Source: Bathynomus jamesi (lineage: Eukaryota; Arthropoda; Malacostraca; Isopoda; Cirolanidae). Taken from it: a stretch of DNA of 64,000 nucleotides. Positions 42,641 through 54,944 of this stretch are shown here, one piece after another. The first letter of the stretch is position 1, and the number at the start of each line of letters is the position of its first letter. Position numbers and translations under genes: made by a program. Location of the stretch: positions 62,001-126,000 of the forward strand of contig JAJOZX010009461.1 of assembly GCA_023014485.1 (NCBI GenBank). The letters are read 5' to 3'. The notes under the pieces are model-generated. The model did no database searches. It saw nothing but the letters and a program-made list of their open reading frames with translations, and was not told where the DNA came from.

Positions 42641-43149
42641 GTCCCTCTTGAAAAAGAAAAAACTATAGTATTTGTCATTTATCATTACTTATTCGAACTA
42701 TGGTGGATGTAATTTCCCAGAAGAGTTCCTTGTTCCATGCACGGTCTGTGTTTAACATATAAGTTTCTCAGCGGACCATTCTGAGTTTTTGTATATTAAA
42801 CGGACGTGTTATGTGCCTTGAAAAGTGGACGTTCAATGTCCCGGTTGAGGTTTAAGTTTTGTGTTTTGGCTAAAAATACAATAGTTACCCATTTTTCTTT
42901 GATGTATTCAATCCGACTTGAATGCAACGAGTTTCTTGTGTATATTGAGGTTCTGAACGTAGTAGGCCTCTTTGCGAGTAACCCGGTGCCCACGTTGGCC
43001 TTTCCATCATGAAAAAGAAAAAAAACTAGTATTTTGTAATTTATAATTACTTATTCGAACTATAGTGGATGTAATTTCCCAGAAGAGTTCCTTGTTCCAT
43101 GCACGGTCTGTGTTTAACATATAAGTTTCTCAGGGGACCATTCTGAGTT

Positions 43150-43160
<11 letters not shown>
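42640..43160. repeat. dispersed repeat family B, copy 3 (tandem)
   Basis: CCCAGAAGAGTTCCTTGTTC at 42,715 and again at 43,078, each followed by CATGCACGGTCTGTGTTTAA and CTCAG.GGACCATTCTGAG, so about 1.4 units stand in direct tandem, unlike the fold-back copy at 25.8 kb. Followed by a TG/TA microsatellite to 43,385. Confidence 0.65.
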
Positions 43161-43195
<35 letters not shown>

Positions 43196-43407
43196 GCATA
43201 TATATATGTGTATATATATATATATGTGTGTGTGTGTAGATATATATATATGTGTGTGTGTGTGTGTGTAGATATATATATGTGTGTATATATGTGTGTA
43301 TATATATATATATGTGTGTGTGTGTGTATATATATATATATGTATGTGTGTGTATATATATATATATATATACATATATATACAGTATATATAGTTTCTT
43401 CTCTTCT

Positions 43408-45050
43408 CTCTTTTCATTACCCAGCATTCCGATCCATATAAGGTTGCAGGTATCACTATTGTTTTCAGCAGTTGCAGTTTAATTTTTGGCGTGATGTTTC
43501 GGTCTTTCCATACCTTTGTCAACCTTCTGAAGGTAACGTACTGAAGTCCAACTCTATCACTCACCATATTGAATGTATCTCCGTCTTCCGTGAACCGTAC
43601 TCCTAAGTATTTGAACGAGTCCACTTGTTCTATTGCTCCTGATGACAACCTTACCTGAATAGCTCCTCTTCTTCCTATCTTCAATGACTTTGTTTTATTT
43701 TTGTTAATAGTCATCTTATACTTTGTACACGATGTTTCCAATCTGTCTACCATTTCCTGTAGCTGCTCTACTGATTCCCCCATCAACACGATGTCGTCTG
43801 CGTATCTCAGGTTATTGATTCTCTGTCCTCCAATCTCCACACCGCCCTCAAATCCCTCCAAGGCTTCTCTCATTACCATCTCAAGGTACAAGTTGAATAA
43901 GTGAGGCGAGAGGGGGCACCCCTGAATCACCCCGCTTTCTGTCACTATTGTTCCCTTCCTCACCACTGCTTGTGTCGACTCATTCAATCTTCTGATCAGT
44001 TGGCTCACACCATCGTCCAGTCCATAAAACTCCAGCACTGCCGTCAGTGCCTCTCTCCAAACCGAATCAAAAGCCTGTTGAAAATCCACAAACAAGCAAT
44101 ATATATCCCTCTCCATCTCCCATATCTCCGTGATCTGCGAAAACGTGAACACCTGATCAGTCGTTCCTCTACCCGGTCTAAAACCTGCCTGTTCTTCTGT
44201 TAGGATTGCCTCCTCTCTGTTGCTAATTCTCTTCTGCAGTATCTTGGCTAGCAACTAGTACGAGTGAGGCAGCAAACTGATGGGACGGTAATTCCCACAA
44301 ACTGTCACATCGCCCTTTTTATGGATCGGTACTAACATTGCCTGTCGCCATTCTTCGGGTGTAACTCCCTCTTCCAGTGCTTTCTGGCACAGCTTCAGCA
44401 ACCATCCAACAACTGCCTCCCCACCAGCCTCCAACAGTTCCTGCGTCACCCCATCCGCACCCGGGCTTTGGATCTCGCCAGCGATGCTATAGCACACATC
44501 ACCTCTGATTGTAAAACTTCTGGGGTATTGTCATGGGTTAATTCCTGTCTCTGTAGTTCAGGAAAGTTTTCTAATGTGAACTGTTCTCTAGGCCTCCCGT
44601 ACAGGCCTCGGAAATGATTCTTCCATGCAGCCCTCACCTCATTCTCACTTGATACCTTTTCATTCCTCTCGTTTCTTACTGCTATAGACTGGTGTCTCCA
44701 TTCCTTCGTTATCTCCTTCACTGTTTCGTATAATATTGCTGAATTACCGCCTCTGTAAGCGTCTTCACATCTCTCGCATTTCTCTCTGATCCATTTTTCC
44801 TTTGCCTCTTTACATCCTCTATCCACTTCCTTGCAGATCTACCTGTATCTTCTCATATTCTCCTCTGTTGGGTCTTTATTCTTTAATTTCTTGGTCTCTC
44901 TCCTTTCATCGCACAGATTCATCACATCTTCGGTCATCCAAGCCTGTCTCATGTTCCTTCTTCTTCCCAGCAAGTTCTCTGCCTCCTGTAGTAAGCAGTC
45001 TCTCCCCCTCCTCCATAATGTCTCCACATTCTCTTCCTCTTCAGTCAATG
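43408..45050 (-). pseudogene. RTE-type reverse transcriptase (inverted segment)
   Basis: N to C on minus: RRNMRQAWMTEDVMNLCDERRETK; AKEKWIREKCERCEDAYRGG and RAAWKNHFRGLYG (44,826-44,446); SPGADGVTQELLEAGGEA...RQAMLVPIHKKGD...NYRPISLLP (44,497-44,255); [35 protein letters not shown] (catalytic D); [31 protein letters not shown] (YADD); and [14 protein letters not shown]. This is the full RT of an RTE LINE. A frameshift near 44,460 and a stop at 44,255 are the only major lesions. The endonuclease is absent. Confidence 0.85.
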
Positions 45051-45164
45051 CTGCGAGACTTTCCTCCGTTCTTGTCTTGAATTGATGTTTAGTCTCATGA
45101 TCTTTAAGCTTTTCTAGGTTATATCGTTTTGTTCCCTTCCACTTACCGTTTCCTGCGCGAAACT

Positions 45165-45590
45165 ATTGACATTCGAGATGCACTGTCTGAGGAGAATATT
45201 GTATATAAGATGGGAGGATAGGGTGACAAACTATTGGCATTCGAGATGCACTGTCTGATGAGAATATTGAATATAAAATGGGAGGACAGGGTGACAAACC
45301 AGAGAGTGAGGGAAATGGCTGAAGTGGAACGGAATATAGTGCAGAGAGTTCACGATGCACAGAAGAGATGGTAAGGGTATGTTGAGAGGATGGAGGCGGA
45401 GAGATGGCCAAGATTGACGCTGCATGGACGAGTACACGGAAACCGCCCGAGAGGACGACCTAGACGGACATGGCTGCGGGGGTTCGGCGAGGCTAATAAA
45501 GGTTTAACGATCAGAGAGCTGGTGGATCTGGCGAGGGATCGAGACGAGTGGAGGCAATACCGACATATCAGATGGGATTCTACCTGAAAC
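45165..45590 (+). pseudogene. RTE C-terminal segment
   Basis: Plus translation reads MRILNIKWEDRVTNQRVREMAEVERNIVQ... then RMEAERWPRLTLHGRVHGNR, GRPRRTWLRGF and GLTIRELVDLARDRDEWR, the C-terminal block of RTE ORFs (RGRPxxxW...AxDRxxWR). About 68 bp (AAACTATTGACATTCGAGAT...) are repeated in tandem at 45,160-45,300 at the inversion joint. A stop interrupts before the RMEAE block. Confidence 0.8.
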
Positions 45591-45611
45591 CTCAGAAGGG
45601 ACATAAGTCAA

Positions 45612-45654
45612 GTAAGTCATATATATATATATATATATAATCATATATATATAT

Positions 45655-45695
<41 letters not shown>
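45612..45695. repeat. TA microsatellite between RTE and PLE
   Basis: (TA)n with a few GG and AT interruptions. It is shared as the end of both the RTE 3' end and the PLE terminus. Confidence 0.9.
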
Positions 45696-45700
<5 letters not shown>

Positions 45701-45733
45701 AATAAAACCACGCAGGAAAGGAAACACAGAATG

Positions 45734-45771
45734 GTGCTCAAGCGCTTTCGTCTAATGATATCCTCAGGAAC
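45734..45771 (-). ncRNA. Hammerhead-ribozyme-like motif, PLE copy A
   Basis: Minus strand: TGTTC, CTGAGGA, T, ATC-ATTA-GAC, GAAA, AGCGCT, T, GAGCA. One substitution (GTC to ATC) breaks a stem II pair relative to copy B, and stem I is one pair shorter. Probably a weakened version. Confidence 0.6.
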
Positions 45772-46133
45772 AGTGAAGTACATAGAGAGTTACAGCCTAT
45801 ATATAGGTTACAGAAAAAAAATATATACATATATATACATATATATATATATATATACATACATACATATACAATAAACGGAGAAATGAAATTTAAAAAA
45901 AAAAGATTGTGTGAGGGACATACAACTTTGTAAGGAAACACTATCGATTTTTAGCACAAGATCAAACTACCGATTTTTAGCACAAGATTAAATTAATTGT
46001 TTCCAGCCAATGTTAAAAAAAAAAAAAAAAAATACAAATTTATACTGGAAATCTGCCCGGGTTTTATCACTCTACCCATCTTGTATATAAAAATAAATTG
46101 AAAAATAAAAGTTATTAGAGTGGCATACAAGTT

Positions 46134-46625
46134 TTACCAAAGATTTAGCGTTCTACCCTTCTTATCTAAATCTTTTCTGAAGGAATTCAAAACAACAGGA
46201 TCGAGTTGAAAAAGACCTTTGCTTATGTTGAAGTTATTTGAAAGTTGGATAATGGCAGACTCAAGAATATTTCTATTAACAATGTTGCCAGAGTGAAATA
46301 AAACTGAAGCATTATTCCAATCAATACAGTGGGATAACTCTGACAAATGGACAAAAAGGGCACTGGACGACTGTCCTGTTCTAACGGAATATTGATGTTG
46401 TTTTATACGTGTGTGCAAATCCTTTCCCGTCTGACCTATGTAAAAGGAATCACATTGTTTACAACCAATTTTATAGATAATGCCTGAATTATTGGTAGGG
46501 CTATTTTTTACTACGATATTTTTTACAATATTGTTATATGAAAATACTACATTAATATCCAAAAGTTTAAGTACATTAGCAATGCCTAAAAAGCCAGGGA
46601 AAAATGGAAGTACTAAAATATTTTT
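46134..46625 (-). pseudogene. PLE GIY-YIG endonuclease, copy A
   Basis: After LPFFPGFLGIANVLKLLDI the domain has GIIYKIGCKQCDSFYIGQTG, with R.KQHQY and LSELSHCIDW following. This is the GIY-YIG form (IY...CxxC...FYIGQT) with the CCHH-type metal ligands characteristic of PLE endonucleases. It is otherwise intact to its stop at 46,134. Confidence 0.85.
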
Positions 46626-47585
46626 TTACAAAGTACGAGTGTTATTATTGCCCCGATAGAAAGTTCGTTTTGCCTTGTTAAGACAAGATTCCATAAACGC
46701 AGATGGATAACACAGATCACTTCCAATACCGTTGATTTTTTCTAATTCGGCATCGATGTATTCCGGACTGGCGATCCTAAGGGCGCGGAGAAACATTGAA
46801 GAAAAAATGGCCTTCTTAGTGGGGGTGTCATGTCCCGAGTAAAAGTGTACGTAGGACAAATTGTTTGTTTTTTTCCGATAGGTACTGAACTTAAAACCTG
46901 GGCTTTCCCTATGTACACGCACATCCAAAAACGGAATTGAATTGTCTTGCTCCACTTCTAAAGTAAACTTAATGGAGGGGACTTGATCATTTAACTGAAG
47001 GAGGAAGTTATCCAGGTCACGATTCATGGGCCAGATACACAAAATATCGTCGACGTACCGCATCCAAGGGATGCCAACCCCCAGGATTCTCGGAATGTAA
47101 GTAATTTCGAAAAACTCCATATAAATATTGGAGAGGAGGGGCGACAAGGGGTTGCCCATGGCCATCCCAAAAACTTGTTGATAATACTCGTTATTGAAAG
47201 TGAATTTACAGTCTTTGATGCAAAGCTTAATAAGTTCCAAAACAATGTGTGAAGGTAGTGGCAGGTCATACTTATGTAATTCTTGGGAGAGAAAGTCCAG
47301 CATATCATCAATCGGCACTTTTGTAAACAATGAACAAACGTCAAAACTGATCAATCTATCGTTAGTTTCAGTACGTGCATTATTCAATTTTTCAGTAAGA
47401 TCCATGGAATTTTTTACATGTGAATCAGAGATAGTTCCGAGAATGGGGGACAAGACTTTGACAAGCCATTTGGAGAGTTTATAAGTAATAGAGCCCACCG
47501 AGCTAATAATAGGGCGCATAGGGTTGCCAGGTTTGTGGGTTTTAATAAGACCGTAAAGGTAGGGCAGAGAAGGTGAAGTGGACAT
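46626..47585 (-). pseudogene. PLE reverse transcriptase, copy A
   Basis: 319 residues: YGLIKTHKPGNPMRPIISS, LISFDVCSLFTKVPID (catalytic Asp), GMAMGNPLSPLLSNIYMEFFE, MRYVDDILCIW (YVDD), SIPFLDVRVHR and YRKKTNNLSYVHFYSGHD, all in PLE order. The frame ends at a TAA created by one substitution (TTGTAAAAA here, TTGTCAAAA in copy B). Read through, it would continue into the endonuclease at 46,562. The fingers upstream of YGLIKTHK are missing. Confidence 0.85.
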
Positions 47586-47854
47586 GAAAAGTGGAATTAA
47601 GTCCTTATGATCTTTGGTTGCGGTACGTCGACGATATTTTGTGTATCTGGCCCATGAATCGTGACCTGGATAACTTCCTCCTTCAGTTAAATGATCAAGT
47701 CCCCTCCATTAAGTTTACTTTAGAAGTGGAACAAGACAATTCAATTCCGTTTTTGGATGTGCGTGTACATAGGGAAAGCCCAGGTTTTAAGTTCAGTATC
47801 TATCGGAAAAAAAAAAACAATTTGTCCTACGTACACTTTTACTCGGGACATGAC

Positions 47855-48056
47855 TAGGCTGACCATATTTCCTTGAGACAAAAACGGGACATTGGGATGG
47901 CAAAAAAGGGACGGGGTTATGTAATATTCTGTATTCATGAAAAAGTAAGTACATAAACCGGGACAAAATTGACATTTTTATTAAAACGACGGGACGGCCA
48001 GGAAATATAAAACAAACGGTACTGTCCCGTTCAAAACGGTACGTATGGTCAGCCTA
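47855..48056. mobile_element. MITE with 8-bp target duplication in PLE copy B
   Basis: 202 bp with ends TAGGCTGACCATA and TATGGTCAGCCTA, flanked by GACATGAC on both sides (47,847-47,854; 48,057-48,064). Removal restores the PLE frame exactly as in copy A. An 8-bp duplication suggests hAT mobilisation. The interior has GGGACA...TGTCCC words and no gene. Confidence 0.9.
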
Positions 48057-48094
48057 GACATGACACCCCCACTAAGAAGGCCATTTTTTCTTCA

Positions 48095-48757
48095 ATGTTT
48101 CTCCGCGCCCTTAGGATCGCCAGTCCGGAATACATCGATGCCGAATTAGAAAAAATCAACGGTATTGGAAGTGATCTGTGTTATCCATCTGCGTTTATGG
48201 AATCTTGTCTCAACAAGGCAAAACGAACTTTCTATCGGGGCAATAATAACACTCGTACTTTGTCAAAAAATATTTTAGTACTTCCATTTTTCCCGGGCTT
48301 TTTAGGCATTGCTAATGTACTTAAACTTTTGGATATTAATGTAGTATTTTCATATAACAATATTGTAAAAAATATCGTAGTAAAAAATAGCCCTACCAAT
48401 AATTCAGGCATTATCTATAAAATTGGTTGTAAACAATGTGATTCCTTTTACATAGGTCAGACGGGAAAGGATTTGCACACACGTATAAAACAGCATCAAT
48501 ATTCCGTTAGAACAAGACAGTCGTCCAGTGCCCTTTTTGTCCATTTGTCAGAGTTATCCCACTGTATTGATTGGAATAATGCTTCAGTTTTATTTCACTC
48601 TGGCAACATTGTTAATAGAAATATTCTCGAGTCTGCCATTATCCAACTTTCAAATAACTTCAACATAAACAAAGGTCTTTTTCAACTCGATCCTGTTGTT
48701 TTGAATTCCTTCAGAAAAGATTTAGATAAGAAGGGTAGAACGCTAAATCTTTGGTAA
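48095..48757 (+). CDS. PLE RT C-terminus plus GIY-YIG endonuclease, copy B
   Basis: A 220-residue open frame from the first Met after the MITE. It carries FLRALRIASPEYIDAELEKI, PSAFMESCLNKAKRTFYRG, then NTRTLSKNILVLPFFPGF without the stop found in copy A, and the complete endonuclease (YKIGCKQCDSFYIGQTGKDL) to the normal stop. It comes from a 5'-truncated element, so it is not a complete PLE protein. The endonuclease domain itself has no visible lesion. Confidence 0.8.
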   Translation: MFLRALRIASPEYIDAELEKINGIGSDLCYPSAFMESCLNKAKRTFYRGNNNTRTLSKNILVLPFFPGFLGIANVLKLLDINVVFSYNNIVKNIVVKNSPTNNSGIIYKIGCKQCDSFYIGQTGKDLHTRIKQHQYSVRTRQSSSALFVHLSELSHCIDWNNASVLFHSGNIVNRNILESAIIQLSNNFNINKGLFQLDPVVLNSFRKDLDKKGRTLNLW

Positions 48758-48848
48758 ACTTGTATGCCACTCTAATAACTTTTATTTTTCAATTTATTTT
48801 TATATACAAGATGGGTAGTGATAAAATCCGGGCAGATTTCCAGTATAA

Positions 48849-48893
<45 letters not shown>

Positions 48894-49052
48894 GGTTGGA
48901 AACAATTAATTTAATCTTGTGCTAAAAATCGGTAGTTTGATCTTGTGCTAAAAATCGATAGTGTTTCCTTACAAAGTTGTATGTCCCTCCCACAATCTTT
49001 TAAGTTTTAATAATTTTTAATTTTTTTTAATTTCATTTCTCCGTTTATTGTA

Positions 49053-49083
<31 letters not shown>

Positions 49084-49119
49084 CCTGTACCTATATATAG
49101 GCTGTAACTATATATTTCA

Positions 49120-49159
49120 GTGTTCCTGAGGATGTCATTAGACGAAAGCGCTTGAGCAC
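49120..49159 (+). ncRNA. Hammerhead-ribozyme-like motif, PLE copy B
   Basis: In order: GTGTTC (stem I strand 1), CTGAGGA (CUGANGA box), T, GTC-ATTA-GAC (stem II), GAAA, AGCGCT palindrome (minimal stem III), T (H17 position), GAGCAC (stem I strand 2, pairs with GTGTTC including one G-U). All conserved boxes are present within 40 nt. PLE terminal repeats are known to carry hammerheads with very short stem III that may act as dimers. Activity is untested. Confidence 0.7.
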
Positions 49160-49199
49160 CATTCTGTTTCCTTTCCTTCGTGGTTTTATTCACCATAAA

Positions 49200-49230
49200 T
49201 ATTTTTCACGTGTTACTTCTGTGAAATAAT

Positions 49231-49294
<64 letters not shown>

Positions 49295-50345
49295 AAAAAT
49301 GAACCATAAATAATTCCCATATCCCTATACTATCTTATTCTTCATGTAATTCTTGTATTCATTTATATAGTTCTTGTATCCATTTTAAGAAAAAGTATCC
49401 ATTTTTAAAATTCATGTGTTATATGGTTCATGTATGTATATAATCCTGTATATTCTTATATATTTAACTTTATATAATGCCTATACTCATATGTATGTAC
49501 GTGTGTGTATTCATTTTAACATAAGGACCAAGATCGCCAAACGCGAGTTTGGATAAAATTTTTGATTTGCTTTCTACTTTGCCAAATAATTGGTGACCTG
49601 TTGTTTTTTAAAATCTCATAATCATTTTTTTAGATTTCGCTTAATAAGGAATCGTGCTTAAGCTTTGCAATGTTCATATTTTGTATGCATTCCTTTCGTT
49701 ATAAAAGATGAGATCATGTCTTGCCTAAACATTTAAATTGTACATCTTAAACCTTAAAATTTTACTCATATGCATATTTTAGTGTAAAGATGCATAGTCC
49801 GATTTCCATTTTTAGTTAACTTGGCAGATCATGATAATATCAGATCTGAAAAGTCGCGGTTTAAGATAAAAATAATGTTTCGTCTTCAAATATTTTGTTT
49901 ACTCGTTCAAGCCTTACCACAGCTAAAAATTTACTTTATTTTCGAATATTGAGCAAAAATAATACAGCCTTTTTAGCATTTAATAATAATGATGTTAGCA
50001 GTTTTGGGGTATATAAACTCCAGTAAAAATCTTCCATTGTCATTCAGAAGCTAATTCAGAGGCTGAGCACTACCTGTACATTTTAGCAGTAAATTACAGT
50101 AAAAGAAAGTTTTTATCTTATCCTTCGAGCCTTGCTCTCTTCAGAAGAACTTAGTCATTAAACTTTCCGGATACGCTATAAGAAGAGTCCGGAACCTTCA
50201 GCATTTTTAGTAAGTCTATCAGAGTCCTCCGAGCCACTATAGAAGAACTCGGAGAGTAATATAGAAGAAAACTACTGCAAGTCACACATCCGTTGCTGCC
50301 ACCTAACTAGAACCCCCGTCGACTTCGAACCAACCCGGGTCATAG
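49200..50345. repeat. Microsatellite, repeat family A copy 3 and LINE 3' tail (minus)
   Basis: (TA)n/(TG)n at 49,233-49,293. 49,296-49,575 starts TGTAAAAATGAACCATAAAT and contains ACGCGAGTTTGGATAAAATT, the inverse of family A words. 49,576-50,020 is AT-rich without features. 50,020-50,345 matches, in inverse, the LINE 3' UTR at 33,408-33,740. Its coding part is not present in the window. Confidence 0.55.
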
Positions 50346-50375
50346 ACGGAGGGGTTAACATATATATATATATAT

Positions 50376-53306
50376 ATTAGACTGGCCCCCAAAAAAATAT
50401 TTTTGAAAAGTGAAAGTCTCACCCCATAAAACTGTTACCACCTTCATAATATATTCGCACACTAAATTTCAACAATATCTATGCACTTTTGGTGGTGCCG
50501 ACAGCTCTTGTATTTTTAATTTATTTTTGAAAATATCAATTGCTGGTAAAATTACTTTAAGAAATCCCGTAATTCGTAGTACATATATTGTGTGCAACCA
50601 TGCTTATTCACACTCTTGTGGATTGTGCTCCACGTGTTACACATGTTACACTGTCACATGTTACACTGTTGAGTAGAAACACGTCTTTTGACCTGACGTC
50701 ATTACTGGTGACGTCATCGGCTACGGAGGAAAGTGTGAGGGTCGCTGTTCACGTCAGTATTGTTTAAGACGCAGTGAGAGATTGATGTGCGAGTGTTTTC
50801 TCTTAATATTTGCGGATTTTATCCTTCACCATGTCCGATTCAATTGTAACAAGAAGAAAAACTGAAATATGGCTGATTGGACAGCCAATCGACACAATTG
50901 GCAGTAAGAAGCTTCCATCCAATGGAGATGTACTACGTTGGCTTTTCTGTCTCACAAACAGTAAGAAAACAGTGAAAGAAGCATCCAACATAGTTTATGC
51001 TGAAATTTTTGAGATTTGGGACAAGGCGAAATACCCACCAGAGCCAAACAGCATGTACTAACGAAAATTTAAAAAATGTATGAGACCTTCAGAGCACTTA
51101 AAAAATCAAAATCCAACCGTAATCAAAATCAAATTAAAAAAGAAACTGAATTCCAAGATAGTTTAGATAACCTTTTTGATATAGCTCACGCAAATGCTTT
51201 ACAAATGATATCAAATGAGGAAGATAGATCATTCCTACATGCTCAAAGAGAAAAAGGGAGGTGAGGTTACATGACTGATATTGATAACAAATTGGTCGCT
51301 AAGCAAATGCGAAAACGGAAAAAAGAGGAAAGAAATGCTGCACTAAAAGAAGCTGAGGCATTGCGAAAGAAACTGTCATCAGCTGCACTTCAGTTCAGTA
51401 ATAGCAGTTCAAGCAGTAGTAGTGATGAGCAACCAGAGCCAGGCACATCGTACACTCCTGAAATGACATCCAAACCTTCAAGTAGCACAATATCAAATAA
51501 GTGTAAGCGCATCGTAACACCTGATCTGGCAATGGCATTAGATCGAACAAAAACAAGTGATCGTAGTGCTGTTATGGTGCTTTCAGCTGCTGCAACTTCT
51601 CTTGGACATGACATTGACAATGTTGTTTTGAGCAGTACTCTACAGAGGGCGAGGAGTGCCGTACGCCAAAAAGTTGCAGATGACATTAAGCAAACCTTTA
51701 CCTCTGACGTTCCGCTTACCATTCATTGGGATGGTAAAGTAATGCAAAATATAACAGGTGATGAAAAAATAGATAGGCTAGCTATGCTTGTATCCGGTGG
51801 AGGAAAGTCTAAGCTTCTAGCAGTACCCAAACTTGTTTCTGGAGAAGACGGAAAAATTACAGAAGCAGTTCTAGAATGCTTAGACGATTGGAATTTGCAA
51901 GAATGTATTCAAGCAGTGTTTTGATACTCCCGCTAGCAATACTGGCAAAAAAAAAAGGCGCTTGCATCATAATCGAAAGTAAGCTTGATAGAAAACTCCT
52001 TTCTTTGGCTTGTCGCCACCATATTAATGAAATTGTGATATCAGACGTCTTCCAGAAGTGTTACGGTGATTCAACGGGACCGGATATATTACTTTTCAAA
52101 CCTTTCAAGATTTCCTGGAAACAAATGGATAATAAAAGATAAGAAACTGCCAATACAAACATGCCGTGGAAAGCAGAAATCCTCAAACTGTGCGAAGAAC
52201 AGCTTGCCAGAATTCACCCAAGAGCGGATTATCGCGAACTTCTTGCATTATCAATTAATTATTTAGGTGGTGTTCTATCAGGAGGAGTACATTTTCTTCA
52301 ACCTGGGGCTTTACATCGCGGTAGGTGGATGTCGCGAGTGATTTATGCAATCAAAATTGTATTGTTTCGCTCGCAGTTCAACCTGACAAAACAGGAACTG
52401 AGTTCAATGGAACGCTTCTCTCGCTATGCTGTCCGCTTTTATGTGCCAAAATGGTTTGCGGCTCCTATCGCATCTTTTGCACCAAGAACCGATTTGGAAT
52501 ATCTACAAGAGCTTCAGCAATGTGATGATAAGGAACTTTCAGCAATAGCTAGCAAAGCACTTTGCCGTCACCTTTGGTAGCTAAATGAAGAACTTGTGTC
52601 GCTTGCCTTTTTTGATGATGGCATGACTTTGCAAGTGAAACGGCAGATGGTTCAGGCATTGAAAGACCTGGTTCAGAAATACCAGAAAAACGAATTGCTT
52701 TTGACCGCACTCATGATGACCCACGAGAGAAAAGTCTGGCGGACTTTGTCACAAGCTCAAGTCGCTCCTTCTTTGAGAAATTGTTCCTTCAATCGACGTT
52801 TCTCGAAGTAGATCCTGCAGAATGGGATAACAGGGACGACTATAAATTAGCTAAGAAATATTTTAAAACAATGAATGTTGTAAACGATAATGCAGAGAGA
52901 GCGGTCTCATTAATTCAGAGTTTCAGCAGTCATCTTACAAAAAACGAAGAACAACTGCAGTACCTTCTTCAAGTCGTGGAAAAACGAAAAACACCGAGAG
53001 CTGTTTCTAGAGGCAAAGAAATCAATGATAAAGACAGGAAGCACATGAACCTCATGCGTTAACATTAAAAAAATGGATTAGGCCTATTGAGGATACCACT
53101 TTAAAAAAATGCGCCTGTTGTAGTTTCCTCCTGGGTGGTGCGGAAAAACTACACATTTCAGAGTCTGTCGGCACTATATATTATGGAATCCGGCTGAAAC
53201 TTCACTCGAAACTGCCTATCGACACGCAAAACAAATTCCAGGGGTGAGACTTAAGAAACGCAAAAATTTATTTTTCACCCCTATGAGCCTGGGCCGGTCT
53301 AATATG
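50376..53306 (+). mobile_element. Second DNA transposon of unnamed family (TIR TTAGACYGGCCC)
   Basis: TATTAGACTGGCCCCCA at the left and TGGGCCGGTCTAATA at the right are inverted ends in TA microsatellite DNA. A single plus-strand protein of about 700 residues with several frame breaks fills the 2.9 kb. Ends (GGCC-rich, A/T outer bases), size and protein layout resemble the element at 22,770-25,770. Confidence 0.65.
50831..53062 (+). pseudogene. Transposon protein with IHWDGK / NTG / RW motifs, frameshifted
   Basis: MSDSIVTRRKTEIWLIGQPI starts at 50,831. A Lys-rich region and Ser-rich linker (51,271-51,500) lead to a core: TIHWDGKVMQNITG...RLAMLVSGGGKSKLLAVPKL (first Asp), an alternative-frame ASNTGKKKGACIIIESKLDRKLLSLACRHHI (51,935-52,025), GALHRGRWMSRVIYAIKIVLF, RYAVRFYVPKWFAAPI, and VNDNAERAVSLIQSFSSHL at the C-terminus. 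Stops or shifts occur at 51,060, 51,262, 51,923, 52,142 and 52,578. These blocks parallel those of the 23-kb element (WD/CDG, NTG, H..RW, YxPxWF, N..ER.V.L). Confidence 0.6.
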
Positions 53307-53339
<33 letters not shown>

Positions 53340-53345
53340 ATGTAT

Positions 53346-54940
<1,595 letters not shown>

Positions 54941-54944
54941 TATC

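Larger units (their letters stand above)
43400..45600. mobile_element. RTE-type LINE with 5' inversion
   Basis: The RT-bearing part is on minus (45,150 down to 43,400) and the C-terminal end of the same protein is on plus (45,165-45,600). The minus part stops at [11 protein letters not shown], and the plus part continues from the next conserved position of RTE proteins. [Inverted 5' segment][3' segment] is the product expected from twin priming. The element ends in TAAGTCAAGTAAGTC followed by a TA microsatellite. Confidence 0.75.
45695..47630 (-). mobile_element. Penelope-like element copy A
   Basis: RT and GIY-YIG endonuclease on minus, followed by a tail with A/T tract (46,014-46,031), hammerhead-like motif (45,734-45,771) and the AAAACCACG terminus at 45,705. 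The PLE 5' part is truncated at 47,630, where it meets copy B head to head. Only one nonsense change separates the RT from the endonuclease frame. Confidence 0.9.
47620..49200 (+). mobile_element. Penelope-like element copy B
   Basis: Plus-strand copy beginning at the YVDD region (RYVDDILCIWPMNRDLDN) and running through the endonuclease, A/T tract, hammerhead motif and TTCGTGGTTTTATTCACC terminus. It is about 98% like copy A in the shared part. It is 5'-truncated and lies head to head with copy A, a common PLE arrangement. A 202-bp MITE interrupts it. Confidence 0.9.

Noticed and set aside
45163..45604. Minus-strand open frames rich in Ser/Pro/Leu
   Set aside because: Antisense shadows of the plus-strand RTE C-terminal segment, which has recognisable motifs.
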